Of a DNA stretch of 64,000 nucleotides, positions 9,412 through 17,019 are shown one piece after another. How positions within the stretch are numbered: the first letter of the stretch is position 1; every line of letters starts with the position of its first letter. The DNA is from Salibacterium aidingense DSM 18341 (lineage in GTDB: Bacteria; Bacillota; Bacilli; Bacillales; Marinococcaceae): contig NZ_AUCI01000007.1 of the NCBI RefSeq assembly GCF_000429685.1, forward strand, positions 62,001 through 126,000, given 5' to 3'. The notes below the pieces were generated by a model. It was not told the origin of the DNA, ran no database searches, and was given only the letters and a program-made list of their open reading frames with translations. A program made the position numbers and the translations under genes.

Positions 9412-11280
9412 TTAATACACATCCCGCTGATATCGTTTCTGCTGCTGCATGTTCTCCAGGTACGCGTCAGCATCCTGTTCACTCATACGGCCTTCCTGCT
9501 GCAGAATCGTTTTTATCGCCTCATGGACGTCGCTTGCCATATATTGTTCATCCCCGCAGACATAAACCACGGCACCTTCCATCAGCCACTCATAAAAATC
9601 CCGGCTTTTTTCGAGCATACGGTGCTGGACATATACCTTTTTCCCAGTGTCGCGGGAAAACGCCACATCCATTCTCGTTAATACGCCCTCTTTCAACCAG
9701 CGCTGCCATTCCACTTGATAGAGAAAATCCGTGGTAAAATGCTGCTCTCCAAAAAAGAACCATGTTTTTCCTTCCGCTTCGATTTCCTCCCGCTCTTCCA
9801 TAAAAGCACGGAATGGGGCCGCCCCTGTTCCGGGTCCGATCATAATAATCGGAGTATCGGGATCCTCCGGAAGCTTGAAATTTGGGTTCTTCTGAATGAA
9901 GACGGGAAGCTGGTCTCCTATTTCCGACCGTTCGGCACATTGGCCGGAACATACGCCCATTCTTTGACGGCCGTGGGCATCATACCTTACGGTTCCGATA
10001 GTCAGGTGGACCTCCTCCGGGTTAGCGGTGCCGCTGCTTGCAATCGAATACAGGCGTGGCGGTATTTTCCGGAGAATTGGAAGAAATTCACTGACCGGAA
10101 CATTCCAAGGGGCAAAATCGCGTCCAAAGTCGATTAAATCCCGCCCATTTATATAATTGCGAAGATCATCTTCCCTGCCTTCTTTCACAAGTTCCTGCAG
10201 CTCCTTATTATCGGAAAGTGGTGCTGCTTTTTCCAACAGCGGTTTCGTAAGCACAGTAATCTCATACGTGCTAATGAGAGCATCCCGCACTGTTTTTGTA
10301 TCACCTTTTTTATTCACGACAACGAGTTCATCCGGATCCCAGCTCATCTCATCGATCAGCTTATCCGCCAGCTCTGGATCATTTTCCGGATAAATGCCGA
10401 CACTGTCGCCTGGTTCAAATTCCAGATTGGAGCCTTCCAGGGACAGCTCCAGATGTCTCGTTTCCTTATTCGACCCTCTGCCGCTTAAGTTGATATTTTC
10501 CAGAAGTTCAGCTTTAAAGGGGTTGGTTCTGGAATAGGACGGCTGAGGTGCAGCAGGAGCCCCTGCACCGGCCGGCTGCGGCTGTGGAACCGGCTGTGTT
10601 TCTGCTTTACTTTGTTCAAGCTCTTTGTTTAACGCTTCTACAACGCCTTCCATCCATTCTGCTGCGTCTTCGTCAAAATCAACGTCACAATCCACTCGAT
10701 CGTAGATCCGCTGTCCTCCTAACTCCTCCAGACGTTTATCGAAATCTTTTCCCGTCTGGCAGAAATACTCATAGGAGGTATCCCCCAGGGACAATACAGA
10801 AAAATTTACATGGTCCAGTTTCGGTGCTTTTCTTCCATGCAGGAATTCATAAAAAGACAACGCATTATCCGGCGGATCGCCTTCTCCATGGGTGCTTACG
10901 ATCACAAAGAGGTTCTCCGCTTTTTTCAGGGCATTTGTTTTAAAATCATCCATGGAAGAAAGGGAGACATTGTAGTCCTGGGCTTTTAGCTGACCAGATA
11001 ATTCTTCAGCTACTCCCTGCCCGTTCCCTGTCTGAGACCCAAAAAGGATAGTCACGTCTTTAGATACTGCTGGAGCAGCCGGCTGGGATTGAGTACCGGG
11101 GGCTGCTTCTGGAGCCATAGGGACAGCCGTGGCCGCAGCTTCTGCCGAGACGGCAGAAGGGGAAGCGGTGATGTAACCGCTCAGCCAGATTTTCTGTTGT
11201 TCGGTCAGGGTTGGCAGCAATCGGTTAAGGAGCTCTATCTGCTCTTCGTCGAAGGGACTGTTGTTTACTTGAAGCTGCAA
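9412..11280 (-). CDS. cysJ: sulfite reductase (NADPH) flavoprotein alpha subunit
   Basis: 622 residues. Order: N-terminal leader with a PxxEEQxxxLNxLL segment, flavodoxin (FMN) domain starting ILFGSQTGNGQG (about 79-90), Pro/Ala/Gln-rich linker (about 228-250), FAD domain with RLYSIASS, and NADP-binding domain with GPGTGAAPFRAFMEER and a C-terminal RYQRDVY. It feeds NADPH electrons to CysI. The start is TTG at 11280, eight bases after GAGGTG; the nearby ATG at 11287 is out of frame. It is read from a sigma-A-type promoter at 11422-11450 with a leader of about 135 bases. Confidence 0.95.
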   Translation of the reverse strand: MQLQVNNSPFDEEQIELLNRLLPTLTEQQKIWLSGYITASPSAVSAEAAATAVPMAPEAAPGTQSQPAAPAVSKDVTILFGSQTGNGQGVAEELSGQLKAQDYNVSLSSMDDFKTNALKKAENLFVIVSTHGEGDPPDNALSFYEFLHGRKAPKLDHVNFSVLSLGDTSYEYFCQTGKDFDKRLEELGGQRIYDRVDCDVDFDEDAAEWMEGVVEALNKELEQSKAETQPVPQPQPAGAGAPAAPQPSYSRTNPFKAELLENINLSGRGSNKETRHLELSLEGSNLEFEPGDSVGIYPENDPELADKLIDEMSWDPDELVVVNKKGDTKTVRDALISTYEITVLTKPLLEKAAPLSDNKELQELVKEGREDDLRNYINGRDLIDFGRDFAPWNVPVSEFLPILRKIPPRLYSIASSGTANPEEVHLTIGTVRYDAHGRQRMGVCSGQCAERSEIGDQLPVFIQKNPNFKLPEDPDTPIIMIGPGTGAAPFRAFMEEREEIEAEGKTWFFFGEQHFTTDFLYQVEWQRWLKEGVLTRMDVAFSRDTGKKVYVQHRMLEKSRDFYEWLMEGAVVYVCGDEQYMASDVHEAIKTILQQEGRMSEQDADAYLENMQQQKRYQRDVY

Positions 11281-11421
11281 TGATCATACACCTCGCAAAG
11301 GAATAATATGAATCGAATAATTTCCCGTTTCCTCTATTTATATATGAAAATCGTTGTGAAAAGGAAAACGATGATATATAAGCAGATGGACGTTTACATT
11401 CGATCGAATTGATTATTAATC

Positions 11422-11450
11422 ATCGTATCTTCATTATCCCTATCTGTCAA
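11422..11450 (-). promoter_or_regulatory. sigma-A promoter of cysJI
   Basis: TTGACA (11450-11445), 17-bp spacer, TACGAT (11427-11422). The predicted start lies near 11415, giving a 5' leader of about 135 bases, in which a short ATCGTT/AACGAT hairpin (near 11350-11372) can be seen. No known riboswitch was recognised. The rest of the 345-bp gap 11281-11625 is AT-rich and holds the upstream region of the small gene at 11626. Confidence 0.7.
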
Positions 11451-11625
11451 GTTGGTTTTAGGGTACTCTTTCCCATGTTACCGCGGAATGACTCGTATAC
11501 AGATTCTCATCCATTCTATTTAAATTGTTAATGATAGATATTTAATATGATAATAAAAGCATAAATGAAGAAAACTACGCATATATATAATATTAGGGAA
11601 AGAGTATGGAGGAAGGAGGAATACG

Positions 11626-11796
11626 TTGAGTCAAAACGAGAAAAAACTACAGAACGCATATTATGATTACTACAAAGACAACAGAGAACGAATGGAAAAG
11701 AACAATTTATCCGCTCTGACAAAATACTCAAATAAAAATAATGGCATTCCGTATGATATTTCCAAATGGGTGCATGAAAAAAACCGCCGTCCTTAA
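11626..11796 (+). CDS. 56-residue protein of unknown function
   Basis: Starts at TTG (11626) after a very strong site, GGAGGAAGGAGGAATACG. The product is hydrophilic and rich in Asn, Lys and Tyr (NAYYDYYKDNRERMEKNN; IPYDISKWVHEK). It ends inside the left arm of a strong terminator, as many real short genes do. No family recognised; no cysteines and no membrane segment. It faces the WrbA-like gene, with which it shares the bidirectional terminator. Confidence 0.65.
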   Translation: MSQNEKKLQNAYYDYYKDNRERMEKNNLSALTKYSNKNNGIPYDISKWVHEKNRRP

Positions 11797-11812
11797 GAAG
11801 GATGGCGGTTTT
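11780..11812 (+). terminator. bidirectional terminator between the 56-aa gene and wrbA-like gene
   Basis: A 15-bp stem (11780-11794 with 11798-11812, one G-T pair) with a 3-base loop; T-run to the right and A-run to the left, so it can serve both converging genes. Confidence 0.85.
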
Positions 11813-11826
11813 CCATTCGGGCGTTG

Positions 11827-12480
11827 TTATTGGCCGTTTTTCACCCAGGTGGCGACTTGTACTGTTCTTCTCGTTTGATGCTTAACAGCCGGCTCGATAT
11901 CTGTCTGCATGTTTCCTTCTCCGTCCACCGTAACGGATGTGCCGTAAGGGTTGCCGCCGGTGCTGAATGTCACGGGATCACTATAGCCGGGAGCTGCAAT
12001 GATCGCACCCCAGTGCATCATGGTGGTGTAAAGGCTTTTGACGGTAGCTTCCTGACCGCCGTGGTCGTTCATCGCAGAACTCATCCCGCTGACGACTTTG
12101 TTAACAAGTTTCCCTTCTCCCCACAATCCACCGGTCTGATCCAGAAACTGCTTCATTTGCGCCGGAAGGTTTCCAAATCGTGTCGGCATACTGAAAAGGA
12201 TCGCGTCTGCCCAGTCCAGATCTTCCGGCTTGGCTTCCGGTATGTCTTTTGTCTCTTCCAGGTGCGCTTTCCAGGCCGGATTAGAGTCAATGGCCGCCTG
12301 CGGGGCCAGTTCTGAAGCGCGGGCCAGATATACATTAGCGCCTGCTTCTTTGGCTGCTTCTTCTGCCCACTTTGCCATTTTATAGTTTGTGCCTGTAGAA
12401 CTGTAATAAACAATTGCTATGTTTACTGTTGTCATTTTATCATCGCTCCTTTTTGATTTAAATATATCAAGTAAACCCAT
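11827..12480 (-). CDS. WrbA-like flavodoxin-fold NAD(P)H:quinone oxidoreductase
   Basis: 217 residues. FMN-binding YYSSTGTNYKMA near 25-36, then SMPTRFGNLPAQMKQFLDQTGG and GNPYGTS, which are typical of WrbA/type IV quinone reductases. Family function: two-electron reduction of quinones, avoiding semiquinone and thiol damage. The alternative start at 12435 (ATG with AGGAG upstream, beginning MTTVNIAIVYYS) would give a canonical WrbA length; the ATG at 12480 also has AAGGGG and adds MGLLDIFKSKRSDDK. It lies 53 bp after a MarR-family gene and is probably its target, as in MhqR- or YodB-type quinone-sensing systems. Confidence 0.85.
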   Translation of the reverse strand: MGLLDIFKSKRSDDKMTTVNIAIVYYSSTGTNYKMAKWAEEAAKEAGANVYLARASELAPQAAIDSNPAWKAHLEETKDIPEAKPEDLDWADAILFSMPTRFGNLPAQMKQFLDQTGGLWGEGKLVNKVVSGMSSAMNDHGGQEATVKSLYTTMMHWGAIIAAPGYSDPVTFSTGGNPYGTSVTVDGEGNMQTDIEPAVKHQTRRTVQVATWVKNGQ

Positions 12481-12533
12481 TTTCCCCTTCCCCCTTCCTT
12501 CAGCCGTGGAGTGAACTACCTTCTGCCGTCTTC

Positions 12534-13013
12534 CTAATCATCTGTCTTCGAACGAATCACCTCCTGTGTAGAATCATCTATGTTTCTTCCCAGTCTTTTA
12601 AGCATAGGAATCATTTGTTCTTTTTCTTCGTCCGATAAGGTAGAAAACAATTCATGAATGCGGGCGGCGTGTTTTGGAAAAATGTCGTCCATCAAATTCC
12701 GCCCCTTTTCCGTAATGACAGCATAAATCACCCGACGGTCTTCCGGACACCGTTCCCTTATCAATAATTCCTGTTTTTCCAATTTATCGATGACATAGGT
12801 CATACTTCCGCTTGTGATCAAAATCCGCTTGCCAATGTGCTGAATCGGCTGCCTGCCTTTGTGATACAAAAGCTCCAGCACCGCAAAAGCATTCGGATTC
12901 AGGCCGTGGTTTTTCATATCCTGCAATAAATGTTTTTCTAAGGAATGATAAGCTTTAGATAACACCACAAACGTTTTTAAAGAAAGATTCGAATCTTCTC
13001 CGGATTGATTCAT
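12534..13013 (-). CDS. MarR-family transcriptional regulator
   Basis: 159 residues from the ATG at 13013 (in-frame GTG/ATG at 13025/13022 would add a few). The winged helix is visible: KRILITSGSMTYVIDKLEKQELLIRER (recognition helix) and CPEDRRVIYAVITEKG (wing with the DxR motif). It is closest in feel to the YusO/MhqR group. It precedes a WrbA-like quinone reductase in the same transcript, which suggests a quinone or electrophile sensor, but the signal is not shown by the sequence. Only one Cys (in RERCPEDRR) is evident in the DNA-binding part. A clear promoter and a pair of tandem repeats lie upstream. Confidence 0.9.
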   Translation of the reverse strand: MNQSGEDSNLSLKTFVVLSKAYHSLEKHLLQDMKNHGLNPNAFAVLELLYHKGRQPIQHIGKRILITSGSMTYVIDKLEKQELLIRERCPEDRRVIYAVITEKGRNLMDDIFPKHAARIHELFSTLSDEEKEQMIPMLKRLGRNIDDSTQEVIRSKTDD

Positions 13014-13037
13014 GATTACCATCACTTTCTATTTAAA

Positions 13038-13098
13038 TATCTCTAATTAAATTATCTTTAATTAAGTATATTATAATAAAAACAAAAATAAGAAGCAA
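13038..13098 (-). promoter_or_regulatory. marR-wrbA promoter with tandem operator-like repeats
   Basis: Leftward TTGCTT, 17-bp spacer, TATAAT (13075-13070). Directly over the start point lie two 13-bp repeats, TTAATTAAAGATA and TTAATTAGAGATA (13065-13053 and 13050-13038 on this strand), 15 bp apart and differing in one base. The position is right for autorepression by the MarR protein. Confidence 0.65.
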
Positions 13099-13208
13099 AT
13101 GAGAAACCCGCAGATCTTTTTCTTCATGATTGTTGTCGAATGTTGTATCCTATGGTATTTTAACAAATGTCGGTACTTTATATTTATTATTTTATAAAAC
13201 ATTCCCTG

Positions 13209-13259
13209 AAAAACGAACATTAATTCAAATTTTGTTCTTTTGATTCGCGCTTTTATAAA
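13209..13259 (+). promoter_or_regulatory. PurBox and promoter of the purine permease operon
   Basis: 13209-13221 (AAAAACGAACATT) matches 12 of 13 positions of the Bacillus PurR box AWWWCCGAACWWT. A weak inverted partner with GTTC lies at 13234-13237, about 15 bases on, the usual two-box layout, and another GTTCG half site is at 13271-13275. A sigma-A-like TTGTTC (13232-13237), 16-bp spacer, TATAAA (13254-13259) follows, so PurR would cover the -35 region. Confidence 0.6.
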
Positions 13260-13306
13260 AAATGGATAATGTTCGATTGCCCGGGGATGAGAAAGGAAGA
13301 AAACGA

Positions 13307-14381
13307 TTGGATATTTTAAAGGACATTTTGGCTGCGCTGAGCGGTGTTTTAAACGGCCTGCCTCAGGGGCTGCTGGCCCTTGCTTTCGGATTTGCTTCTA
13401 TCCCTACCGCTGCCGCTTTTGTTATAGGGGCCGTAGGGAATGCTGCAACAAATAATGTCGCTGTTATTTCTTATCAGGCAGAAACGATAACGGTAGCCGG
13501 AACCATGGGCCGCAGCATGAGAGAAAGGCTGTCGATGATATTTATTGGAGCTGCCATTCTGCTGGTGGTCGGTCTCTTCGGTGTGCTGGAATGGGTGATG
13601 GACTGGATCGGTCCTGTGATTATTAACGGAATGATGGCCGGTGTCGGTATCATGCTATCCAAAGTAGCATGGGATACGGCGAAAAATGACCGCGTCGTAG
13701 GTATTAGTTCATTTGCCAGCGCCCTGCTTGTTTATATGGCAACAGAAGATTTAGTTTATACGATAACGGTCTCCGTCGTGCTGGCAGGAATTATCGCTAA
13801 TCTTCAAAAGAAAAACACAAGCGTCAATAAAGAAGAAGCCCGTCAAAATGAAGGGTTTAAAATGCAGAAGATTATTTTCCAGCCCGATGGTTCTCCGCGG
13901 GGCTATGGCAATGGTCTGCTTAAATATCAGTGCAAATATTGCGTTTGGGCGTATTAATCAGGATATCGCGGGCACGGAAGTAAACATCGACACGCTTACA
14001 ATAATCAGCAGTCTGGCTGATATGGCCTCTTCGCTGTTTGGCGGGGCCCCGGTTGAGATTATTATATCAGCGACGGCAAGTGCTCCCCACGCCGTTTGGT
14101 CCGGTGTTCTTATGATGGCACTGATGGCCATCATTTTATTCGCCGGGTGGCTGCCGAAAATAGGAAGATATGTCCCCAGTGCTTCCATCTCCGGATTTTT
14201 ATTTGTGCTTGGCGCTATTGTGACGCTTCCTTCCAATGCAGCGGCAGCATTGGCTGGAGAAGGAGCAGGGTCCGGGCTGGTCGGCGGTATGACGATGGCG
14301 GTCACGGCGTTTACCGATCCATTTCTGGGTATGCTTGCAGGTATTATTATCGAATTTTTAATTGGAGTATTTGGATTTTAA
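13307..14381 (+). pseudogene. NCS2-like purine permease interrupted by a one-base frameshift
   Basis: Two overlapping frames make one membrane protein of about 357 residues. The first (TTG 13307, with GAAAGGAAG upstream; longer in-frame ATG 13262 lacks a site) runs to about 13883 and reads helices including GLPQGLLALAFGFAS and MMAGVGIML. After the string CCCG at 13883-13886 the homologous reading continues one frame on, from MVLRGAMAMVCLN through SSLFGGAPVEIIIS, an NCS2 helix-10-like stretch, to the stop at 14381. One base is extra (or two missing), so either the gene is broken, the base is a sequencing error, or frameshifting occurs. Purine cargo is inferred from the PurBox and the phosphoribosyltransferase gene 13 bp downstream; the family call is tentative. 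Confidence 0.7.
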
Positions 14382-14393
14382 GGAGGATTATGG

Positions 14394-14936
14394 ATGTCTA
14401 CGTATACATTACATCTGGGAGGAGTCACAAGAGAACTCCCGATCATCGCAGTATCTGATGAAGTAAGCATCGCAAGCTTTGTCATTTTAGGGGATACCGA
14501 AATTGTTCAAACCGCCGCTCCGCTTCTTGCCGACAAGCTCCCCCCTGTAGATATGCTGGTAACGGCAGAAGCCAAAGGGATTCCGTTTGTTTATGAACTT
14601 TCCAAACAACTTGGTATGAAGCGCTATATCGTTGCGAGAAAAAGTGTTAAACCATATATGAAGAATCCAATCGTGGACAAAGCTTCTTCCATCACAACCC
14701 AGAAAGAACAGCAGCTTGTCCTGGAAGAAAGGGATGCAGCCCTATTGGAAGGAAAAAGAATTGCGCTGGTGGATGATGTGATTAGTACCGGAGAATCTCT
14801 GCTTGCTCTGGAGAAGCTGGTAACCAGGGCGGGAGGAAACGTGATGACCAAAGCAGCCATTTTGGCCGAAGGAAACGCCGCAGCCATGGAAGACATCACA
14901 TTTTTAGAAACCCTGCCTTTATTTAAGAAAGAATAA
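14394..14936 (+). CDS. purine-type phosphoribosyltransferase
   Basis: 180 residues. The PRPP-binding loop is at 125-135 (ALVDDVISTGES), with the upstream AEAKGIPF motif (about 58-65) seen in adenine/xanthine-type PRTases. Family reaction: free base plus PRPP gives the nucleotide plus pyrophosphate. AAGGAGG stands seven bases before the ATG, 13 bp after the permease stop. Together with the permease and the PurBox this looks like a purine salvage operon; which base is used cannot be read from sequence. It does not look like canonical Apt, Xpt or Hpt. Confidence 0.85.
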   Translation: MSTYTLHLGGVTRELPIIAVSDEVSIASFVILGDTEIVQTAAPLLADKLPPVDMLVTAEAKGIPFVYELSKQLGMKRYIVARKSVKPYMKNPIVDKASSITTQKEQQLVLEERDAALLEGKRIALVDDVISTGESLLALEKLVTRAGGNVMTKAAILAEGNAAAMEDITFLETLPLFKKE

Positions 14937-14938
14937 AG

Positions 14939-15211
14939 GGAGTCTGGGAAAAACGAAATGACTTCTCCCGAAAGACGAATTATAGATAGTAACGTAGGAC
15001 ATGCAAACGGCTATGTCTCCTGAACGCTGCAGTTCCTTCTCATAGCGGAGGCCGGCCACGCCGATCATACAGCGGTATCCTCCGTTCCCATTGGATGTTT
15101 TAAGAGGGCAGATGCCGCATGAAAAAATCTGAACGATGCCAAATTCTAATGGAGAATGTATGATAATCGTTCGGATTTTTATCTGGCCTATATGATTTTG
15201 TCTCAGCCTCT
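14939..15211 (+). mobile_element. MITE-like element, copy 1
   Basis: About 270 bp with imperfect terminal inverted repeats: left GAGTCTGGGAAAAAC (from 14940) and right, on the other strand, GAGGCTGAGACAAAA. Near the right end (15122-15180) two arms with GAACGAT and ATCGTTC form a long hairpin shared with the three other copies. No transposase is present. It fills most of the 392-bp gap between the phosphoribosyltransferase and tgl genes and may provide the terminator for the former. Confidence 0.55.
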
Positions 15212-15259
15212 TTTTGATTCCTGAAGCATTTACTGGTGCTTGTCTATTCGCGATCCTTT

Positions 15260-15288
15260 GCATATTTCTTCCTGCCGCCCAATATAAT
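15260..15288 (+). promoter_or_regulatory. possible sporulation (sigma-E/K type) promoter of tgl
   Basis: GCATATT (15260-15266), 14-bp spacer, AATATAAT (15281-15288) resembles the mother-cell sigma-E pattern (kmATATT-N14-CATACAAT). tgl is a mother-cell gene in B. subtilis, so the position fits; the exact sigma factor is uncertain. Confidence 0.4.
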
Positions 15289-15328
15289 GTATTAATCTTC
15301 AACTTATATTGGAATGAGGTTGAAACCG

Positions 15329-16171
15329 ATGATCTATCTTTCCGGCTCTTTGCTTCAGCAGCCTCCCTCCACGATATCGGGTGAAACAGAAACAATGATT
15401 TTTCAGCGGCTGCAAAACGATAACGCTGCTCATTCATACCAATCCTTGGATGAATTGTTATTCGAACTCCAACTTCGAAAAAATATTATCAACAGCTCCC
15501 ATGCATTACATCAGAGTGACGCTGCTTTTGAAATTTTCGCAGAAACCCGTGCTAATCCGGAATATTGGAACGTGACTAATGCCGGGGGGCTCAGGCTTCG
15601 ATATGGGAGGCAGCCTGCTGAAGCACTTTCGGATATATTCCGCAACAGCAGCGCCTACGGCTTTGAATGCGCTACTGCTATGATCATTATTTTTTATCAT
15701 GCTGCCCTTCAGGTTATTGGAAAGACGGCTTTTAACAACCTCTTTCCTAATCTTTATTTATACAGCTGGCACATTGATTCTGATTTAGGCCTGGAATCTG
15801 TGCAGACTCCTTATTTTATTCCCGGTGATGTCGTGTACTTTAATAATCCGGACTTTAACAGCCAATCTCCCCAGTGGCGGGGGGAAAATGCGGTCGTATT
15901 AAACGAAAATTCCTATTTTGGTCATGGGATCGGCATCACTACCGAAGCAGAAATGATACGTATTTTAAACGACCTCCGAAATCCAGGGAGTCAGCAGTCC
16001 GCTTATCTTACAAATGTAGTAACCAGAGCGGACAGCAGCCGCTTATACCAACAGTCCCGGCCGTTTCGAAATAACAGTTGGATTCAGAAAATTCCATCTG
16101 TCGTCATTCAGCATAATGAAAATTCGATTTCTCATGAACGATACCAACAATATTTACATGACTGGAAATAG
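15329..16171 (+). CDS. tgl: protein-glutamine gamma-glutamyltransferase (spore coat transglutaminase)
   Basis: 280 residues from the ATG at 15329 (GAGG nine bases upstream; an in-frame ATG at 15314 is less likely). It aligns by eye with B. subtilis Tgl along its length: MIYLSGSLL at the start, LDELLFELQLRKNII, YGFECATAMIIIFYHAA with the nucleophilic Cys, the conserved WHID segment, then GDVVYFNNPDF and QWRGENAVVL, and GHGIGI. It cross-links coat proteins through epsilon-(gamma-glutamyl)lysine bonds late in sporulation. About 35 residues longer than Tgl at the C-terminus. Confidence 0.92.
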   Translation: MIYLSGSLLQQPPSTISGETETMIFQRLQNDNAAHSYQSLDELLFELQLRKNIINSSHALHQSDAAFEIFAETRANPEYWNVTNAGGLRLRYGRQPAEALSDIFRNSSAYGFECATAMIIIFYHAALQVIGKTAFNNLFPNLYLYSWHIDSDLGLESVQTPYFIPGDVVYFNNPDFNSQSPQWRGENAVVLNENSYFGHGIGITTEAEMIRILNDLRNPGSQQSAYLTNVVTRADSSRLYQQSRPFRNNSWIQKIPSVVIQHNENSISHERYQQYLHDWK

Positions 16172-16177
16172 AAATCA

Positions 16178-16468
16178 TTACCGTTTCACCGGTTTTAAAA
16201 CAGTTCGCTGCATAGGAAGTCCTCCCATAGGGACGGTCCGGCCCTGCAGCAGATAAGATTTTCCGTCGACCAGAAAATAACCGTTTCCTTCATACACAGC
16301 ATCATATCCTTTCTGGGTTAACTCCTTTTCCACCGCATCTCCGTGGTCTTTAAGGGTGGAATACCGATTTTTTAAAGTCAAGGAAATAAAGCCTTTACGA
16401 TAGCCCAACATCCAATTAAAAAAGAGCAAAGCCGCTGCCGCAGCGATGATTTGGAAGAATAAGGACAT
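16178..16468 (-). CDS. small membrane-anchored protein of unknown function
   Basis: 96 residues: one N-terminal membrane helix (about 4-22), a basic stretch, then a small soluble domain (DAVYEGNGYFLVDGKSYLLQG). AGGAGGGATTTTC gives a good ribosome site. It converges with tgl (6 bp between stops). No family recognised; the domain looks like a two-strand hairpin and may be extracellular or cytoplasmic. Confidence 0.65.
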   Translation of the reverse strand: MSLFFQIIAAAAALLFFNWMLGYRKGFISLTLKNRYSTLKDHGDAVEKELTQKGYDAVYEGNGYFLVDGKSYLLQGRTVPMGGLPMQRTVLKPVKR

Positions 16469-16531
16469 GAAAATCCCTCCTGTATAAGTTTCTGTTATTT
16501 ATATACGAAATCAGGAAGGGGTGGTTTCATT

Positions 16532-16732
16532 TCATTGGTAACGTTTTTCCATAGACCTCTGTTTTTCCATGACATCATAAGCTTTTTCGATAATATCTGT
16601 TAAAACGTCTCCTTTATAGACTTTGCCATACTTTGTATGTTTCTGATAGTACGCTGTGATTTCATCCAGCTGGTCTGCCGTTTCTTTCCGTACCCGTACA
16701 TTCAGCTGGATTCTTTTTTCTTCGTTCTCCAT
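16532..16732 (-). CDS. ribbon-helix-helix DNA-binding protein
   Basis: 66 residues. The N-terminal strand RIQLNVRVRKETADQLDEI matches the ribbon-helix-helix (CopG/Arc/MetJ-like) start, then a second helix with YKGDVLTDIIEKAYDVM. GGGGGACCATCC stands before the ATG. A 40-bp near-perfect dyad lies 23 bp upstream, which suggests autoregulation. It is not next to a toxin gene, so an antitoxin role is unsupported; it may control the neighbouring membrane protein gene or distant sites. Confidence 0.75.
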   Translation of the reverse strand: MENEEKRIQLNVRVRKETADQLDEITAYYQKHTKYGKVYKGDVLTDIIEKAYDVMEKQRSMEKRYQ

Positions 16733-16754
16733 GGATGGTCCCCCTGTTTTAATT

Positions 16755-16794
16755 TGCTATCATAGAGCTAGCAGTTGCTAGCATCATGATAGCA
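16755..16794. promoter_or_regulatory. 40-bp nested dyad upstream of the RHH gene
   Basis: Outer arms TGCTATCAT (16755-16763) and ATGATAGCA (16786-16794), inner arms GCTAGCA (16667+100, i.e. 16767-16773) and TGCTAGC (16776-16782). Seventeen of 20 positions in each half are symmetric. Likely operator, bound by the RHH protein as a tetramer. Confidence 0.7.
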
Positions 16795-16851
16795 TAGTTC
16801 GACGGAATAGAACATAAAAGCAGCAGCTTTTTTGCAGCCAGGGCAAAAAAC

Positions 16852-16984
16852 GAGTCTGAATCATAATCACCACAAGACAAAAAATTTCTGAACGATCCTT
16901 CTATGAATTCGTTCAGAAATTTTTTGCGTCTCTATCGCTACTCCCTAACACAAACCGCGGAACATTTGTTTTGTCGCAACACTT
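16852..16984 (-). mobile_element. MITE-like element, copy 2, acting as katE terminator
   Basis: Left end GAGTCTG, right end GTTTTGTCGCAA, with the family hairpin at 16879-16926: a perfect 17-bp stem (AAAAAATTTCTGAACGA with its complement) and T-runs on both strands. It lies just past the katE stop and can terminate that gene. The terminal repeats are weaker than in the other copies, so membership is probable, not certain. Confidence 0.5.
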
Positions 16985-17019
16985 TTTCTTATATTTTTCT
17001 TATATCCGTCAATCGTAGA

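Noticed and set aside
14919-15437. 172-codon leftward open frame across copy 1 of the MITE-like element and the tgl start
   Set aside because: Overlaps real genes at both ends; no motif of any transposase could be identified; no ribosome site.
16532-16732. RHH protein as antitoxin
   Set aside because: No toxin gene on either side.
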